A stretch of 55,485 bases of DNA, taken from the NCBI RefSeq assembly GCF_001665235.1, contig NZ_LZSC01000014.1, positions 1 through 55,485 on the forward strand, read 5' to 3'. The notes below the pieces were generated by a model that was given only the letters and a program-made list of their open reading frames with translations, did no database searches and had not been told where the DNA came from. Positions within the stretch are counted from its first letter, which is position 1, and each line of letters starts with the position of its first letter. Both the position numbers and the translations under genes were made by a program. Below are positions 45,846 to 53,972 of the stretch, in pieces. This stretch comes from Mycobacterium sp. 1100029.7. Its GTDB lineage: Bacteria > Actinomycetota > Actinomycetes > Mycobacteriales > Mycobacteriaceae.

Positions 45846-46864
45846 CGCCGTGCGGGGCTGCCGTGTAAGGAGTCGATCAGGGCGGCGACGTCCGCCTCAG
45901 CCGGCGTGTAATAGGGGAAATAGCAACAGACTTCGTCGACGTGCTCGCCGAACCGTGCGACGAGCTGTTTGGCGCACTGCTCGGGAGTTCCGACGATGCC
46001 GATCCGGGCCACCATCTCGTCGGTGACCAGCGCCCGCATCTCGGCGAAGCGGCCTTGTTTGGACAGCGCGTTGAGTTCGGGTTGCACCTCGGCCCCGCCC
46101 TCGACCTCGAGCACCGGCAGGTATGCCGGGGTGGAGCCGTAGAACGCGATCAACGACGCGACCCCATTGATGGCGGCGGCCAAATCTTCCTCGGTGCTAC
46201 CGACTGCCACCATGGCCTGGGCGATCACCTCGAAGTCGTCGGCCGATCGCTGCGAACGGCGCAGTCCCTCGGCGATCGCGGGGATGGTGCGTTCGGCGAA
46301 GTGCTGGGCAGAATGAAACGGCATCACCAGCAGACCGTCGGCGACTTCGGCCGCGGTGCGGGTCATGATCGGGCCCAGTGCGCCCATCAATACCGGCGGC
46401 GGACCGAACGGGTTGGGGCCCGGGTTGAAGTTGGGCGCCATCAGTGTGTGCGTGTAGAACTCGCCGCGAAAGTCCAGCCGTGACTGGCCTTCCCACGCCG
46501 CGAAGATCGCCTTGATCGCCGCGATCGTCTCGGCCATGCGTGCGGCCGGCCGGTCCCACGTGCTGCCGTAACGCTTTTCGATGTGGACTTTGATCTGCGA
46601 TCCCAGGCCGAGCCGGAATCGGCCGCCACTGAAGAGCTGCAGATCGTAGGCGGCGTGCGCCAGGTGCAGCGGACTGCGCGGCGCGGCGATCGCCACATTC
46701 GTCATCAGCTGCAGGCGCGTCTCGGTGGCGGCGATGATCAACGGGAAGAACACGTCGTGTTGACCTTCGAACGTGAACAGCCCGTCGGCGCCCATCTCGA
46801 CGATTCGGGCCGCGCTCGCTGACGCGCCCGTCGGCGATCCGTTGACCTGCAGATGTACCTTCAT
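45842..46864 (-). CDS. LLM-class (luciferase-like) oxidoreductase
   Basis: This 340-residue TIM-barrel protein is probably F420-dependent, as most mycobacterial members are. Motifs include GADGLFTFEGQHDVFFPL, VAIAAPRSPLHLAHAAYDLQ, SGGRFRLGLGSQIKVHIEKR and the C-terminal GTPEQCAKQL. The ATG at 46862-46864 follows a TATAGG -10-like box at about 46893-46898 on this strand. It is translationally coupled to the crotonase gene, suggesting joint catabolism of a CoA ester or its precursor. Not present at this place in M. tuberculosis. Confidence 0.85.
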   Translation of the reverse strand: MKVHLQVNGSPTGASASAARIVEMGADGLFTFEGQHDVFFPLIIAATETRLQLMTNVAIAAPRSPLHLAHAAYDLQLFSGGRFRLGLGSQIKVHIEKRYGSTWDRPAARMAETIAAIKAIFAAWEGQSRLDFRGEFYTHTLMAPNFNPGPNPFGPPPVLMGALGPIMTRTAAEVADGLLVMPFHSAQHFAERTIPAIAEGLRRSQRSADDFEVIAQAMVAVGSTEEDLAAAINGVASLIAFYGSTPAYLPVLEVEGGAEVQPELNALSKQGRFAEMRALVTDEMVARIGIVGTPEQCAKQLVARFGEHVDEVCCYFPYYTPAEADVAALIDSLHGSPARR

Positions 46865-46908
46865 GAACCGTCCAGTCGCGCAGTGTGTTTCCCTATAAAA
46901 GCACACCG

Positions 46909-47550
46909 CTATTCGGACAACTGGAACTCCACCATCTCGGCGATCGTGTCGACCGCCTCGCGTAGCGCCGTCAGCCGATCGGTCGCCGACGGCGCCGACA
47001 GCACGGCGTATCGGTCGGCCGCGCCGATCGGGATCCGCGATGCCAGCGCGAACAGGCGCTCGCCGGCCTCGGTTTCGTCCGGCCCGAGTAGCGCGTCGCG
47101 ATCCGGCAATTCGGCGCCGCGCGCTTCGGCGATCCGCTCGAACAACGCCATCATCCGGTCTTCGAGATCGACGAGCTGGGCTATGGTCACCGGCTCCCCC
47201 GGTTCGTCGGGCCAGGGCCGCACCGCCGCCCGCGGGTAGGGATCGTCGGGCAGCCACTCGGTTATCCGAATGCGGTCGCCGGTTCGGCAGCGCAGCGAAT
47301 AGCGGTCGGCGCCCTGTTCGATGCATTCGTCGATCCGGCACAGCACACCGACATCGCATCGGGCATCCCCGCCGCCGACCTCCCGGCCGCGCGAGATCAG
47401 CACCACACCGAAAGGCTCACCGGTGTCCACGCAATGGCGCACCAGTGCGACGTAGCGGGGCTCGAAAATACGCAGTGGCAGATCCTGATTCGGCAGAAAT
47501 GCCGTCTCCAGCGGGAACATCGCCAGCTCGATCGTCTCCGGATCTGCCAT
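46909..47550 (-). CDS. LON substrate-binding domain protein (Rv0434-like)
   Basis: This 213-residue protein has only the N-terminal domain of Lon protease: ELAMFPLETAFLPNQDLPLR, IFEPRYVALVRHCVDTGEPF and GRGREV-like turns, without ATPase or protease parts. Such stand-alone domains may bind unfolded proteins or act like cereblon-type scaffolds. ATG 47548-47550 is chosen, with a GTG directly before it. It lies nine bases after the Rv0433-like gene and is probably in its operon. Confidence 0.85.
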   Translation of the reverse strand: MADPETIELAMFPLETAFLPNQDLPLRIFEPRYVALVRHCVDTGEPFGVVLISRGREVGGGDARCDVGVLCRIDECIEQGADRYSLRCRTGDRIRITEWLPDDPYPRAAVRPWPDEPGEPVTIAQLVDLEDRMMALFERIAEARGAELPDRDALLGPDETEAGERLFALASRIPIGAADRYAVLSAPSATDRLTALREAVDTIAEMVEFQLSE

Positions 47551-47559
47551 CACACCAAC

Positions 47560-48690
47560 CTAGATGTCCAGCTCGCCCACCAACGCATCGACGACCGCGC
47601 GCAGATCGCCGTCGTGCTCTTCGGCCACCCGCCGCTGCCGCTGATACGACGCGCCGTTGCGCCAGATGTCTTCCACCGCCGCAAGTTCCTCGGTGCAGTG
47701 CAACAACTTGGCGATCGGCTCCAACCGGGTCAGCACGTCGGTGAGGTCGTCGGTGACCAGGCGCTCGTTGCTGTCGGCGTCCAGGATGATCACCGCGTCG
47801 AGGCCGTATCGTGCAGCGCGCCACTTGTTTTCCTGGTTGTGCCAGGGCGGCATGGACGGCAGCGACTCATCTGCGTCCAGGCGGCGGTCCAGGTCGACGA
47901 TCAGGCAATGCGTCAGGGCGACCAGCGCGCTCAGCTCACGCAGATTGGACACGCCGTCGCACACCCGCACCTCGAGGGTGCCCAGCCGCGGTGACGGCCG
48001 TATGTCCCAACGGACTTCGTCGACGTGGTCGATGATGCCGGTCTTCTTCTGGTCGTAGACGAACCCCTCGAATTCCGGCCAGGTCTGAAACTGGAAGGGC
48101 AGTCCCGCGGTGGGCAACTGTTGAAACATCATGGCCCGGTTGCTGGCGTATCCGGTGTCCACGCCGGTCCACCACGGTGACGAGGCCGACAAGGCAAGCA
48201 AGTGGGGGTAGTACCTCAGCAGCGACGTCATGATCGGCATCACCTTGTGCGCCGACGAGATGCCCACATGCACATGCACTCCCCAGATCAGCATCTGCCG
48301 ACCCCACCACTGGGTGCGCTTGATCAGCTCGGCATAGCGGGGCGCATCGGTGAGCTTCTGAGTGGTCCACTGCGCGAACGGATGTGCACCGGCACAGAAC
48401 AGCTCCATCCCACGATCACGGACGATGCGCCGGGCCGGCCCCAAGGTTTCGCGGAGATCTTCCATCGCCTGGCCGGTGGAGTCGCAGACGCCGCTGACCA
48501 CCTCGACGGTATTGCGCAGCAATTCCTTATGCACACGCGGGTTTTCGCCGATCTCGGCGATGACGGCGGTGGCCTCGTTGCTCAGATCGCGGGTCTGCGC
48601 GTCGACGAGCGCGAACTCCCATTCCACGCCGAGGGTCGGTCGCGGCGAGCGGGTGAAACCGATGTGAGCGCTAGTTCGGTTAGCCGGCAC
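47560..48690 (-). CDS. Glutamate-cysteine ligase family 2 (YbdK-like) protein, Rv0433-like
   Basis: This 376-residue enzyme resembles carboxylate-amine ligases of the GCS2/YbdK family, which join glutamate and cysteine or related amines using ATP. Conserved parts are [20 protein letters not shown] near residue 18, [28 protein letters not shown] and [19 protein letters not shown]. Mycobacteria use mycothiol rather than glutathione, so the true product is unclear. GTG 48688-48690 gives VPANRT and overlaps the sodC stop. Confidence 0.92.
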   Translation of the reverse strand: MPANRTSAHIGFTRSPRPTLGVEWEFALVDAQTRDLSNEATAVIAEIGENPRVHKELLRNTVEVVSGVCDSTGQAMEDLRETLGPARRIVRDRGMELFCAGAHPFAQWTTQKLTDAPRYAELIKRTQWWGRQMLIWGVHVHVGISSAHKVMPIMTSLLRYYPHLLALSASSPWWTGVDTGYASNRAMMFQQLPTAGLPFQFQTWPEFEGFVYDQKKTGIIDHVDEVRWDIRPSPRLGTLEVRVCDGVSNLRELSALVALTHCLIVDLDRRLDADESLPSMPPWHNQENKWRAARYGLDAVIILDADSNERLVTDDLTDVLTRLEPIAKLLHCTEELAAVEDIWRNGASYQRQRRVAEEHDGDLRAVVDALVGELDI

Positions 48691-49396
48691 CAATGACACC
48701 GCACGCAACTCGCTTGCCGGCGTCCCCGGTGCTCATCGTCATCGAATCGGGTCCCGGCGTGCCGTTGGTCTGGCTGTAGCGCTCCGGAGGAATGTTGCCG
48801 AAGTTGTCGGCTCCGGCGTGGATCATGATTGCGGTCTTTTCTCCGCTCAACAGGTCTTCCATGGTGAACGCGTCCGTGGTGGTCACCAGCATGCCGGCGC
48901 CGTCGCGGCGCACTTCCAGCGAGGTGAGGTCGCCGCTGGCGGGGTCACCGGAGTGGCCGGGCGACTGGAAATGGCCGCCGGCGGACAGAAAGTCACCGGG
49001 CGCGCCGCCGGTGGGAGCAACCGAATTGGGCTCGCACTTGCCCACTTTGTGGACGTGCACGCCATGGAATCCGGGCGCGATCCCGCCGACGCCGGTCGTC
49101 GCGATCGTGATGGTGGCGTAGCCGTTGCTGAATTCGAATTTCGCGGTCGCAACCTGGGTGCCGTCGGGCGCCCGCAGATGAGTGGTGATGGTCGGCTTGC
49201 CGGCACCCTCGCCCTCTGCCGCCGCGGTGCCACCCGACGGCGCGGGTGATCCCGTCCAGACCGGCGGGGTGGTGCCCGGAACCGAGGACGCGTGCTGGGG
49301 TGACGAGCACGCACTCAACAGCGCGACGGCAGCCGCCGCGGACAGAGCAGACATGGTGACGGCAACGACATCGCGGTGACCGGCAGGCTTAGGCAT
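48680..49396 (-). CDS. sodC: Cu/Zn superoxide dismutase lipoprotein SodC
   Basis: This 238-residue surface superoxide dismutase removes superoxide outside the membrane. A lipoprotein signal with lipobox LLSAC (Cys near residue 30) anchors it. The metal-site motif [14 protein letters not shown] near 110 and [18 protein letters not shown] near 140 carry the copper and zinc His ligands, and [10 protein letters not shown] at the C-terminus has the disulfide Cys. Start is ATG 49394-49396. Matches Rv0432. Confidence 0.96.
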   Translation of the reverse strand: MPKPAGHRDVVAVTMSALSAAAAVALLSACSSPQHASSVPGTTPPVWTGSPAPSGGTAAAEGEGAGKPTITTHLRAPDGTQVATAKFEFSNGYATITIATTGVGGIAPGFHGVHVHKVGKCEPNSVAPTGGAPGDFLSAGGHFQSPGHSGDPASGDLTSLEVRRDGAGMLVTTTDAFTMEDLLSGEKTAIMIHAGADNFGNIPPERYSQTNGTPGPDSMTMSTGDAGKRVACGVIGAG

Positions 49397-49427
49397 AGCG
49401 GAAGCCTAACCGGCCGACGACTCAGAG

Positions 49428-49910
49428 TCAGCCCGCCACCAACACGATGACGCCGGGTGGCTCCCCGGAGAGGGCGGGAATGCGCGATTCGACGGGGGCG
49501 CCCAGATTCTTGCCGACCGCGTCCGCGGTGGCGTGCTCCCCATCGGCGTCAGTGAAGTAGACGGTCGTCGCGGTCACGTCGGGCAGCGTCATGTTCCCGA
49601 CGTCGACGACCTTGAAGCCGGCGGCCTTGAGTTGGTCCGCGGCGTGCCCGGCGACGCCCTCTTTGCCAGAGATGTTGTACACGTGCACGTCGGCCTGATT
49701 CGCCGCAGGCTTCGGACTCGTCGACGTTGAGGATGCGGCGCTCGCGGAGCTGGTCGCACTCGAGGCCGCCGAGGCGGAGTCGTCGTCGGCCTTCCCGGAG
49801 GAGCTCAGCGCCTGCCATCCGAGCAGCAGGAAGATGACGCCGAGGAACAACAGCACCATCACCATGGCCCGCAGTGGGAGCCCCGTGGAGTCCGGAACGC
49901 GCTCTTTCAT
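49428..49910 (-). CDS. virR: VirR-like membrane protein with LytR_C domain
   Basis: This 160-residue protein has one transmembrane helix near residues 14-33 (LRAMVMVLLFLGVIFLLLGW), a Ser/Ala-rich linker, and a C-terminal LytR_C domain (VHVYNISGKEGVAGHAADQL, VYFTDADGEHATADAVGK). In M. tuberculosis Rv0431 (VirR) limits membrane vesicle release and affects envelope linkage. Start is ATG 49908-49910. It is followed by sodC 31 bases downstream and preceded by the DUF3263 gene, as in M. tuberculosis. Confidence 0.9.
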   Translation of the reverse strand: MKERVPDSTGLPLRAMVMVLLFLGVIFLLLGWQALSSSGKADDDSASAASSATSSASAASSTSTSPKPAANQADVHVYNISGKEGVAGHAADQLKAAGFKVVDVGNMTLPDVTATTVYFTDADGEHATADAVGKNLGAPVESRIPALSGEPPGVIVLVAG

Positions 49911-49929
49911 CGAGCCCTACTGTAGCTAG

Positions 49930-50238
49930 TCAGGTCACCTCGAAGCCGAGGCGCCGCGCGGCGCGGGCCTTCTGACGACTGGCCCGCAGCCGTCGCAACC
50001 GTTTCACCAGCATCGGATCGGCGGCCAGAGCCTCGGGCCGATCCACCAATGCATTGAGCACTTGGTAGTAACGCGTCGCCGACATCGAGAACAGTTCTTT
50101 GATCGCGTCTTCCTTGACCCCGGCGAATTTCCACCATTGACGTTCGAAGGCCAGGATGTCGTGTTCGCGTCGGGTCAGCCCGTCGGCGATCTCAACATCG
50201 TCCCCCGATCGATTTGCCCGCGCCATGGCGCTGTCCAT
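49930..50238 (-). CDS. DUF3263 protein (Rv0430-like)
   Basis: This 102-residue protein has the actinobacterial DUF3263 pattern: LTRREHDILAFERQWWKFAG and VKEDAIKELFSMSATRYYQV, a helix-turn-helix-like arrangement, and an Arg-rich C-terminus. It could bind DNA. ATG 50236-50238 yields exactly the length of Rv0430; ATG 50226 is an alternative. It lies 19 bases upstream of virR, probably in one operon. The longer in-frame extension upstream covers low-complexity repeats and was rejected. Confidence 0.85.
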   Translation of the reverse strand: MDSAMARANRSGDDVEIADGLTRREHDILAFERQWWKFAGVKEDAIKELFSMSATRYYQVLNALVDRPEALAADPMLVKRLRRLRASRQKARAARRLGFEVT

Positions 50239-50383
50239 ATCGCTTCCCCTGGACCCTTCCGCCGAATTCCCTGTAGCTCTAATGACTTGACTTACATCGG
50301 GGCATGTTTCGGCGAATATTGAATCACGCCGCGAACCCTCAAGCGTTGATCCAGACCCGCGAGTCGGCGGATTGCCTTCATTG

Positions 50384-50431
50384 CTTGTTTCGGGGCTTGT
50401 TTCGGGACTTGCTCCGGGGCTTGTTTCGGAG
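50384..50431. repeat. Four 12-bp tandem repeats between DUF3263 gene and def
   Basis: Consensus CTTGTTTCGGGG repeated at 50384, 50396, 50408 and 50420 with one to three changes. It lies in the 293-base gap between the divergent genes at 50238 and 50532, which otherwise shows no gene. It looks like a minisatellite and could vary between strains. Confidence 0.85.
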
Positions 50432-50531
50432 CCCTGACCGCCGCACCGTCGATCGCGCTTGGTCGAATTGCCCACCGCCTCAGCCCGGCGCTTTGCACCG
50501 CGCATCGTCACCGGGCTTAAGCTAGCCGACC

Positions 50532-51125
50532 ATGGCAGTCGTACCCATCCGAATCGTGGGCGATCCGGTGTTGCACACCTCGACGACACCGGTGCACGTC
50601 GACGCTGACGGTTCACTGCCGGCAGACCTCGCCGGCTTGATCGCCGATATGTACGACACGATGGACGCCGCCCACGGCGTCGGCCTGGCCGCCAATCAAA
50701 TCGGACACGGCCTGCGGTTGTTCGTCTACGACTGCGCCGACGACCGCGGCAAGACCGAACGCCGCCGTGGCGTCGTCATCAATCCCATCCTGGAGACGTC
50801 CGAGATACCCGAGACCATGCCCGACCCGGGCGACGACGACGAGGGTTGTCTGTCCGTTCCGGGCGAGTCCTTCCCGACCGGGCGCGCGACCTGGGCCCGG
50901 GTCACCGGCCTCGACGCCGACGGCAAACCGATCACGATCGAGGGCACCGGACTGTTCGCCCGGATGTTGCAACACGAAACCGGGCATCTGGACGGATTTC
51001 TCTACCTGGACCGCTTGATCGGCCGGCATGCCCGCGCCGCCAAGCGCGCCGTCAAATCCCACGGCTGGGGCGTGCCCGGGCTGTCCTGGAAGCCGGGCGA
51101 CGGACCGGATCCGTTCGGCCACTGA
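50532..51125 (+). CDS. def: Peptide deformylase
   Basis: This 197-residue metalloenzyme removes the formyl group from new proteins. All three motifs are present: [10 protein letters not shown] near residue 50, EGCLSVPGE (metal Cys) near 105 and QHETGHLDG (metal His pair and Glu) near 145. It starts at ATG 50532; its TGA overlaps the ATG of the GNAT gene by one base. Matches Rv0429c. Confidence 0.97.
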   Translation: MAVVPIRIVGDPVLHTSTTPVHVDADGSLPADLAGLIADMYDTMDAAHGVGLAANQIGHGLRLFVYDCADDRGKTERRRGVVINPILETSEIPETMPDPGDDDEGCLSVPGESFPTGRATWARVTGLDADGKPITIEGTGLFARMLQHETGHLDGFLYLDRLIGRHARAAKRAVKSHGWGVPGLSWKPGDGPDPFGH

Positions 51126-51934
51126 TGGTCTCGTGGCCGGACCTTGGAAACCGGGTCACGGTTCGCTACCGGCGCCCGCCCGGATCGGTTCCACCGCTGA
51201 CGGATGCGGTCGGGCATCTGCTCGCGGTGGACCCGATGGTGCGGGTGCAGACGAAGACGGGTGCTGTCGTCGAATTCGCAGCCGACGACGCGGTGGCATT
51301 ACGAGTGCTGACCGACGCGCCGGTACGCACCTCGGCAATCCGCGCGCTCGAACATGCCGCCGCGGCGGCCCGACCGGCTGAGGAGCACACCTGGCTGGAT
51401 GGCTGGTTGCTGCGCTGGGCGCACCACCCGCTTGCGGGGGTCCAGACCGGCACTGTGCTGGCCGCTAACTCAGCTGTGCCGCTTGATATTTCGGCTCGAA
51501 TCAGCGCCGTCCCCGCCATCGCGACCTGGTATCGGGATCGCGGCCTGACCCCGTGGCTGGCCATCCCGGACCGCTTGGTGACGTTGCCGCCGGGACTGGC
51601 GGGCGAACACCACGAACGCGTGCTGGTCCGCGACCTGCAACCCGGCCCGTCCGCCACGCCGCCGGAATCGCCGGAACGCGTGGTGGTCACCGATGCGCCC
51701 GACGGGACTCGATGGGCGGGACTTTCGTTGTGGCAGTTGCCTAATGACGAAGCGTCGGCCCGCCGATGCCAAGCGCTGCTGGACTGGGGTGCGCAGCACG
51801 GAGCCACCCGCAGCTACACGGAGGTAAGCGGCGATGACGACGTCGCCGCCGCCCTGGCCGGGCGCCTGGGTTTCCGGCCGCACCATGGCCGTCGCTACTT
51901 CGAAGCCCGGCCGGATGGCTGGGATACCGTCTAG
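51125..51934 (+). CDS. GNAT N-acetyltransferase-like protein (Rv0428c-like)
   Basis: This 269-residue protein is coupled to def. The C-terminal part (RWAGLSLWQLPNDEASARRC and DDDVAAALAGRLGFRPHHGRRYFE) is the end of a GCN5-type fold with the usual GF...RRYF finish. The classical acetyl-CoA loop R/QxxGxG/A is not clear, so activity is uncertain. The N-terminal 90 residues hold a small beta-barrel-like region (GNRVTVRYRRPPGSVPPLTD). Matches Rv0428c by order. Confidence 0.83.
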   Translation: MVSWPDLGNRVTVRYRRPPGSVPPLTDAVGHLLAVDPMVRVQTKTGAVVEFAADDAVALRVLTDAPVRTSAIRALEHAAAAARPAEEHTWLDGWLLRWAHHPLAGVQTGTVLAANSAVPLDISARISAVPAIATWYRDRGLTPWLAIPDRLVTLPPGLAGEHHERVLVRDLQPGPSATPPESPERVVVTDAPDGTRWAGLSLWQLPNDEASARRCQALLDWGAQHGATRSYTEVSGDDDVAAALAGRLGFRPHHGRRYFEARPDGWDTV

Positions 51935-51936
51935 CC

Positions 51937-52758
51937 ATGCCCAACGGGACCATCCGACTGGCCACGTGGAACGTCAACTCGATTCGCAGCCGCGTGGACC
52001 GCGTCGTCGACTGGCTCGCTCGCGCGGACGTCGATGTACTGGCCATGCAGGAGACCAAGTGCTCCGACGGCCAGTTCCCCACCCTGCCGTTCTTGGAAGG
52101 CGGCTACGAGGTTGCGCACGTCGGCTTCAACCAGTGGAACGGCGTCGCCATCGCATCGCGCGTCGGCCTGGACAACGTGGAAATCGGGTTCGACGGCCAG
52201 CCGACGTGGAGCAGCAAGCCCGACGTCGCGGCGGCCGCGGAAGCCCGCGCCCTGGGCGCGACCTGCGGCGGTGTCCGGGTATGGAGTCTCTACGTGCCCA
52301 ACGGCCGCACCCTGGCCGATCCGCACTACGCGTACAAGCTGGATTGGCTTGCCGCCCTGCGGGATACGGCGGCCGGCTGGCTGCACGACGACCCGGCCGC
52401 GCAGATCGCCTTGGTCGGTGACTGGAACATCGCACCGACCGACGAAGACGTATGGAGCACGGAGTTCTTCGTCGGTGCCACGCACGTGTCCGAGCCGGAA
52501 CGTCAAGCGTTCAACGCCATCGTCGACGCGCAATTCACTGATGTCGTAAGGCCTTTCACTCCGGGCCCGGGCGTCTACACCTACTGGGACTACACCCAGC
52601 TTCGGTTCCCCAAGAAACAGGGAATGCGCATCGACTTCATTCTCGCCTCCCCGGCGCTGGCCGGCCGGGTGGTGGACGCGCAGATCGTTCGGGAAGAGCG
52701 CAAAGGCAAGGCGCCCAGTGATCACGCACCGGTTTTGGTCGACCTGAATCCTGAGTAA
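51937..52758 (+). CDS. xthA: Exodeoxyribonuclease III / AP endonuclease
   Basis: This 273-residue DNA repair nuclease of the exonuclease III family cuts at abasic sites and removes 3' blocks. Motifs: LATWNVNSIRSR at residue 7, the metal Glu in AMQETKCSD, LVGDWNIAPTDEDV near 160, and the C-terminal SDHAPVLVDL with catalytic Asp-His. It starts at ATG 51937, two bases after the GNAT gene stop. Matches Rv0427c. Confidence 0.96.
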   Translation: MPNGTIRLATWNVNSIRSRVDRVVDWLARADVDVLAMQETKCSDGQFPTLPFLEGGYEVAHVGFNQWNGVAIASRVGLDNVEIGFDGQPTWSSKPDVAAAAEARALGATCGGVRVWSLYVPNGRTLADPHYAYKLDWLAALRDTAAGWLHDDPAAQIALVGDWNIAPTDEDVWSTEFFVGATHVSEPERQAFNAIVDAQFTDVVRPFTPGPGVYTYWDYTQLRFPKKQGMRIDFILASPALAGRVVDAQIVREERKGKAPSDHAPVLVDLNPE

Positions 52759-52771
52759 AACAACTGAATTC

Positions 52772-52792
52772 CAGACAACTTTTCGTTGTCTG
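52772..52792 (+). terminator. xthA terminator hairpin
   Basis: CAGACAAC (52772-52779), loop TTTTC, GTTGTCTG (52785-52792): perfect 8-bp stem 14 bases after the xthA stop. It likely ends the def-GNAT-xthA operon. Confidence 0.75.
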
Positions 52793-52874
52793 AGCATTAA
52801 CAACGTGGCAGCATTTCGCGTGTTAGATGCGTGAACAGTTTGTTGTCACCGCTGTTAACTTGCTGTTCGGCGGG

Positions 52875-52880
52875 TATACA
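52875..52880 (+). promoter_or_regulatory. Putative -10 for the Rv0426c-like gene
   Basis: TATACA preceded by CGGG sits about 50 bases before the ATG at 52930 in an AT-richer patch. No convincing -35 was found. Imperfect GAACAG/CTGTT repeats at 52833-52868 might be regulatory. Confidence 0.35.
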
Positions 52881-52929
52881 TGATGCTACGCGTTCTTCAG
52901 TGAATGCGACCGAAAGCCAGGGAGTCGTC

Positions 52930-53367
52930 ATGGGTGTCGTCGGCGGGGCAGTCCGCAACGTGAGCAAGACAGTCAATCGTGCGGCGGAGGCCACCACCGC
53001 TACCGCGGGCGCCGTGGGTGGTGCCGCAATCAACGGAATCGTCGGTGGTGTGACCGGGGCGGCGGAGGGCATCAAACGCGGAGTCAGCCAGGGCAGTCAC
53101 TCGACACCGGCGGCCGCACTGGCCATCGGCGCGCTCGGCGTGGCCGGGCTGATCGAGTGGCCGGTGCTGTTGGCCGTCGGCGGCGGCGCGCTGGTGTTGC
53201 AGCGGCTGAACCGGTCGAACGGGGCCCCGGCCAAAGCCAGCCTCACGCCGGTCCCCAGCGAGGCGGCGCCGCAAAAGACCCCACCGCGCAAGTCCGCCGC
53301 CAAGTCGCCCGCCAAGAAGACCGCTGGCCGTCGGGCCGGCGCTGCCGAATTACGCAGCACCAACTGA
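52930..53367 (+). CDS. Small membrane-associated protein (Rv0426c-like)
   Basis: This 145-residue protein has an Ala/Gly-rich amphipathic N-terminal half (VSKTVNRAAEATTATAGAVG), one hydrophobic segment ALGVAGLIEWPVLLAVGGGA near residues 70-90 and a very basic Ala/Lys/Pro tail (KSAAKSPAKKTAGRRAG) that could bind nucleic acid or polyanions. The ATG at 52930 follows GGAG nine bases upstream. In M. tuberculosis Rv0426c lies next to the P-type ATPase gene ctpH, missing here. The IEWPV module recurs in the gene at 53697. Confidence 0.8.
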   Translation: MGVVGGAVRNVSKTVNRAAEATTATAGAVGGAAINGIVGGVTGAAEGIKRGVSQGSHSTPAAALAIGALGVAGLIEWPVLLAVGGGALVLQRLNRSNGAPAKASLTPVPSEAAPQKTPPRKSAAKSPAKKTAGRRAGAAELRSTN

Positions 53368-53378
53368 CGACCGGCGGA

Positions 53379-53633
53379 TTACGCGGAGGCGGGTTGCGGC
53401 CGGCGACGTGGCCGTCCGGAACCGTGGGCTGACGGGTCCGGGCACACCTGCCGGTGCGGCCGGGAAGCAGAGCGGGCCGAGAAGCGCGGAGGCCGACGAT
53501 GCCTCCGATCGGGCTCCACGATGTCCACGATCCCCACCCGCCACAGCAGCGCATAGAGTTCGAGCAACGGGACTCGCAGTACCGAAGCAACGGACGAAAA
53601 TATCGGATCGGCCAGGGTGTCGGTCGTCGACAT
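53379..53633 (-). CDS. Possible small hypothetical protein
   Basis: This 84-residue frame on the minus strand starts at ATG 53631-53633. The first 40 residues look protein-like and amphipathic (ADPIFSSVASVLRVPLLELY and RVGIVDIVEP), whereas the rest is an Arg/Pro-rich tail. It ends 11 bases from the Rv0426c-like stop and is divergent from the Rv0424c-like gene, filling most of the 53368-53696 gap where ctpH would lie in M. tuberculosis. No family is recognised and no ribosome site is clear. Confidence 0.4.
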   Translation of the reverse strand: MSTTDTLADPIFSSVASVLRVPLLELYALLWRVGIVDIVEPDRRHRRPPRFSARSASRPHRQVCPDPSAHGSGRPRRRPQPASA

Positions 53634-53642
53634 AGGTCTGAC

Positions 53643-53657
53643 GGTGACCAAGTCACC
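53643..53657. promoter_or_regulatory. 15-bp palindrome in the divergent gap
   Basis: GGTGAC-CAA-GTCACC is a perfect 6-bp inverted repeat between the possible minus-strand gene at 53633 and the gene at 53697. It is a candidate operator; the regulator is unknown. Confidence 0.4.
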
Positions 53658-53696
53658 CGGCGGGATGGCAAACCCTTCGTTACCGAAAGGCAAATG

Positions 53697-53972
53697 ATGG
53701 CGGAAAAGAAAACTCGCCGGACAACGTCTCAGCGCGATGCGGTGGAGAAAATTCGCGAAGGCGAAACCTTCGTCGTGAAGCTCCCACTGATCGGGCAGAC
53801 CGAAATTCCGCGGCCCGAACAGCTCGCGTATTACGGCGGCCTGGCCGCGCTGGCCGCCCTCGAACTCATCGACTGGCCGGTCGCGCTGGTCATCGCGACC
53901 GGGCACCTGCTGGCCAGCAATCATCACAACAAGCTGCTCGAGGAGCTCGGCGAGGCGATGGAAGAGGTCTAG
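53697..53972 (+). CDS. Small protein with one membrane segment (Rv0424c-like)
   Basis: This 91-residue protein equals Rv0424c in length. It has a charged N-terminus (AEKKTRRTTSQRDAVEKI), one hydrophobic segment YYGGLAALAALELIDWPVAL near residues 46-70, and an acidic end. ATG 53697 with AAAGG seven bases upstream is chosen over ATG 53694. The IDWPV segment resembles IEWPV in the Rv0426c-like protein. Its stop interlocks with that of the PAS-ANTAR gene (CTAG). Function unknown. Confidence 0.8.
   Translation: MAEKKTRRTTSQRDAVEKIREGETFVVKLPLIGQTEIPRPEQLAYYGGLAALAALELIDWPVALVIATGHLLASNHHNKLLEELGEAMEEV

Noticed and set aside
49930..50616. Long N-terminal extension of the DUF3263 gene
   Set aside because: The upstream part is low-complexity and covers the 12-bp repeats; the 102-residue form matches the known length.
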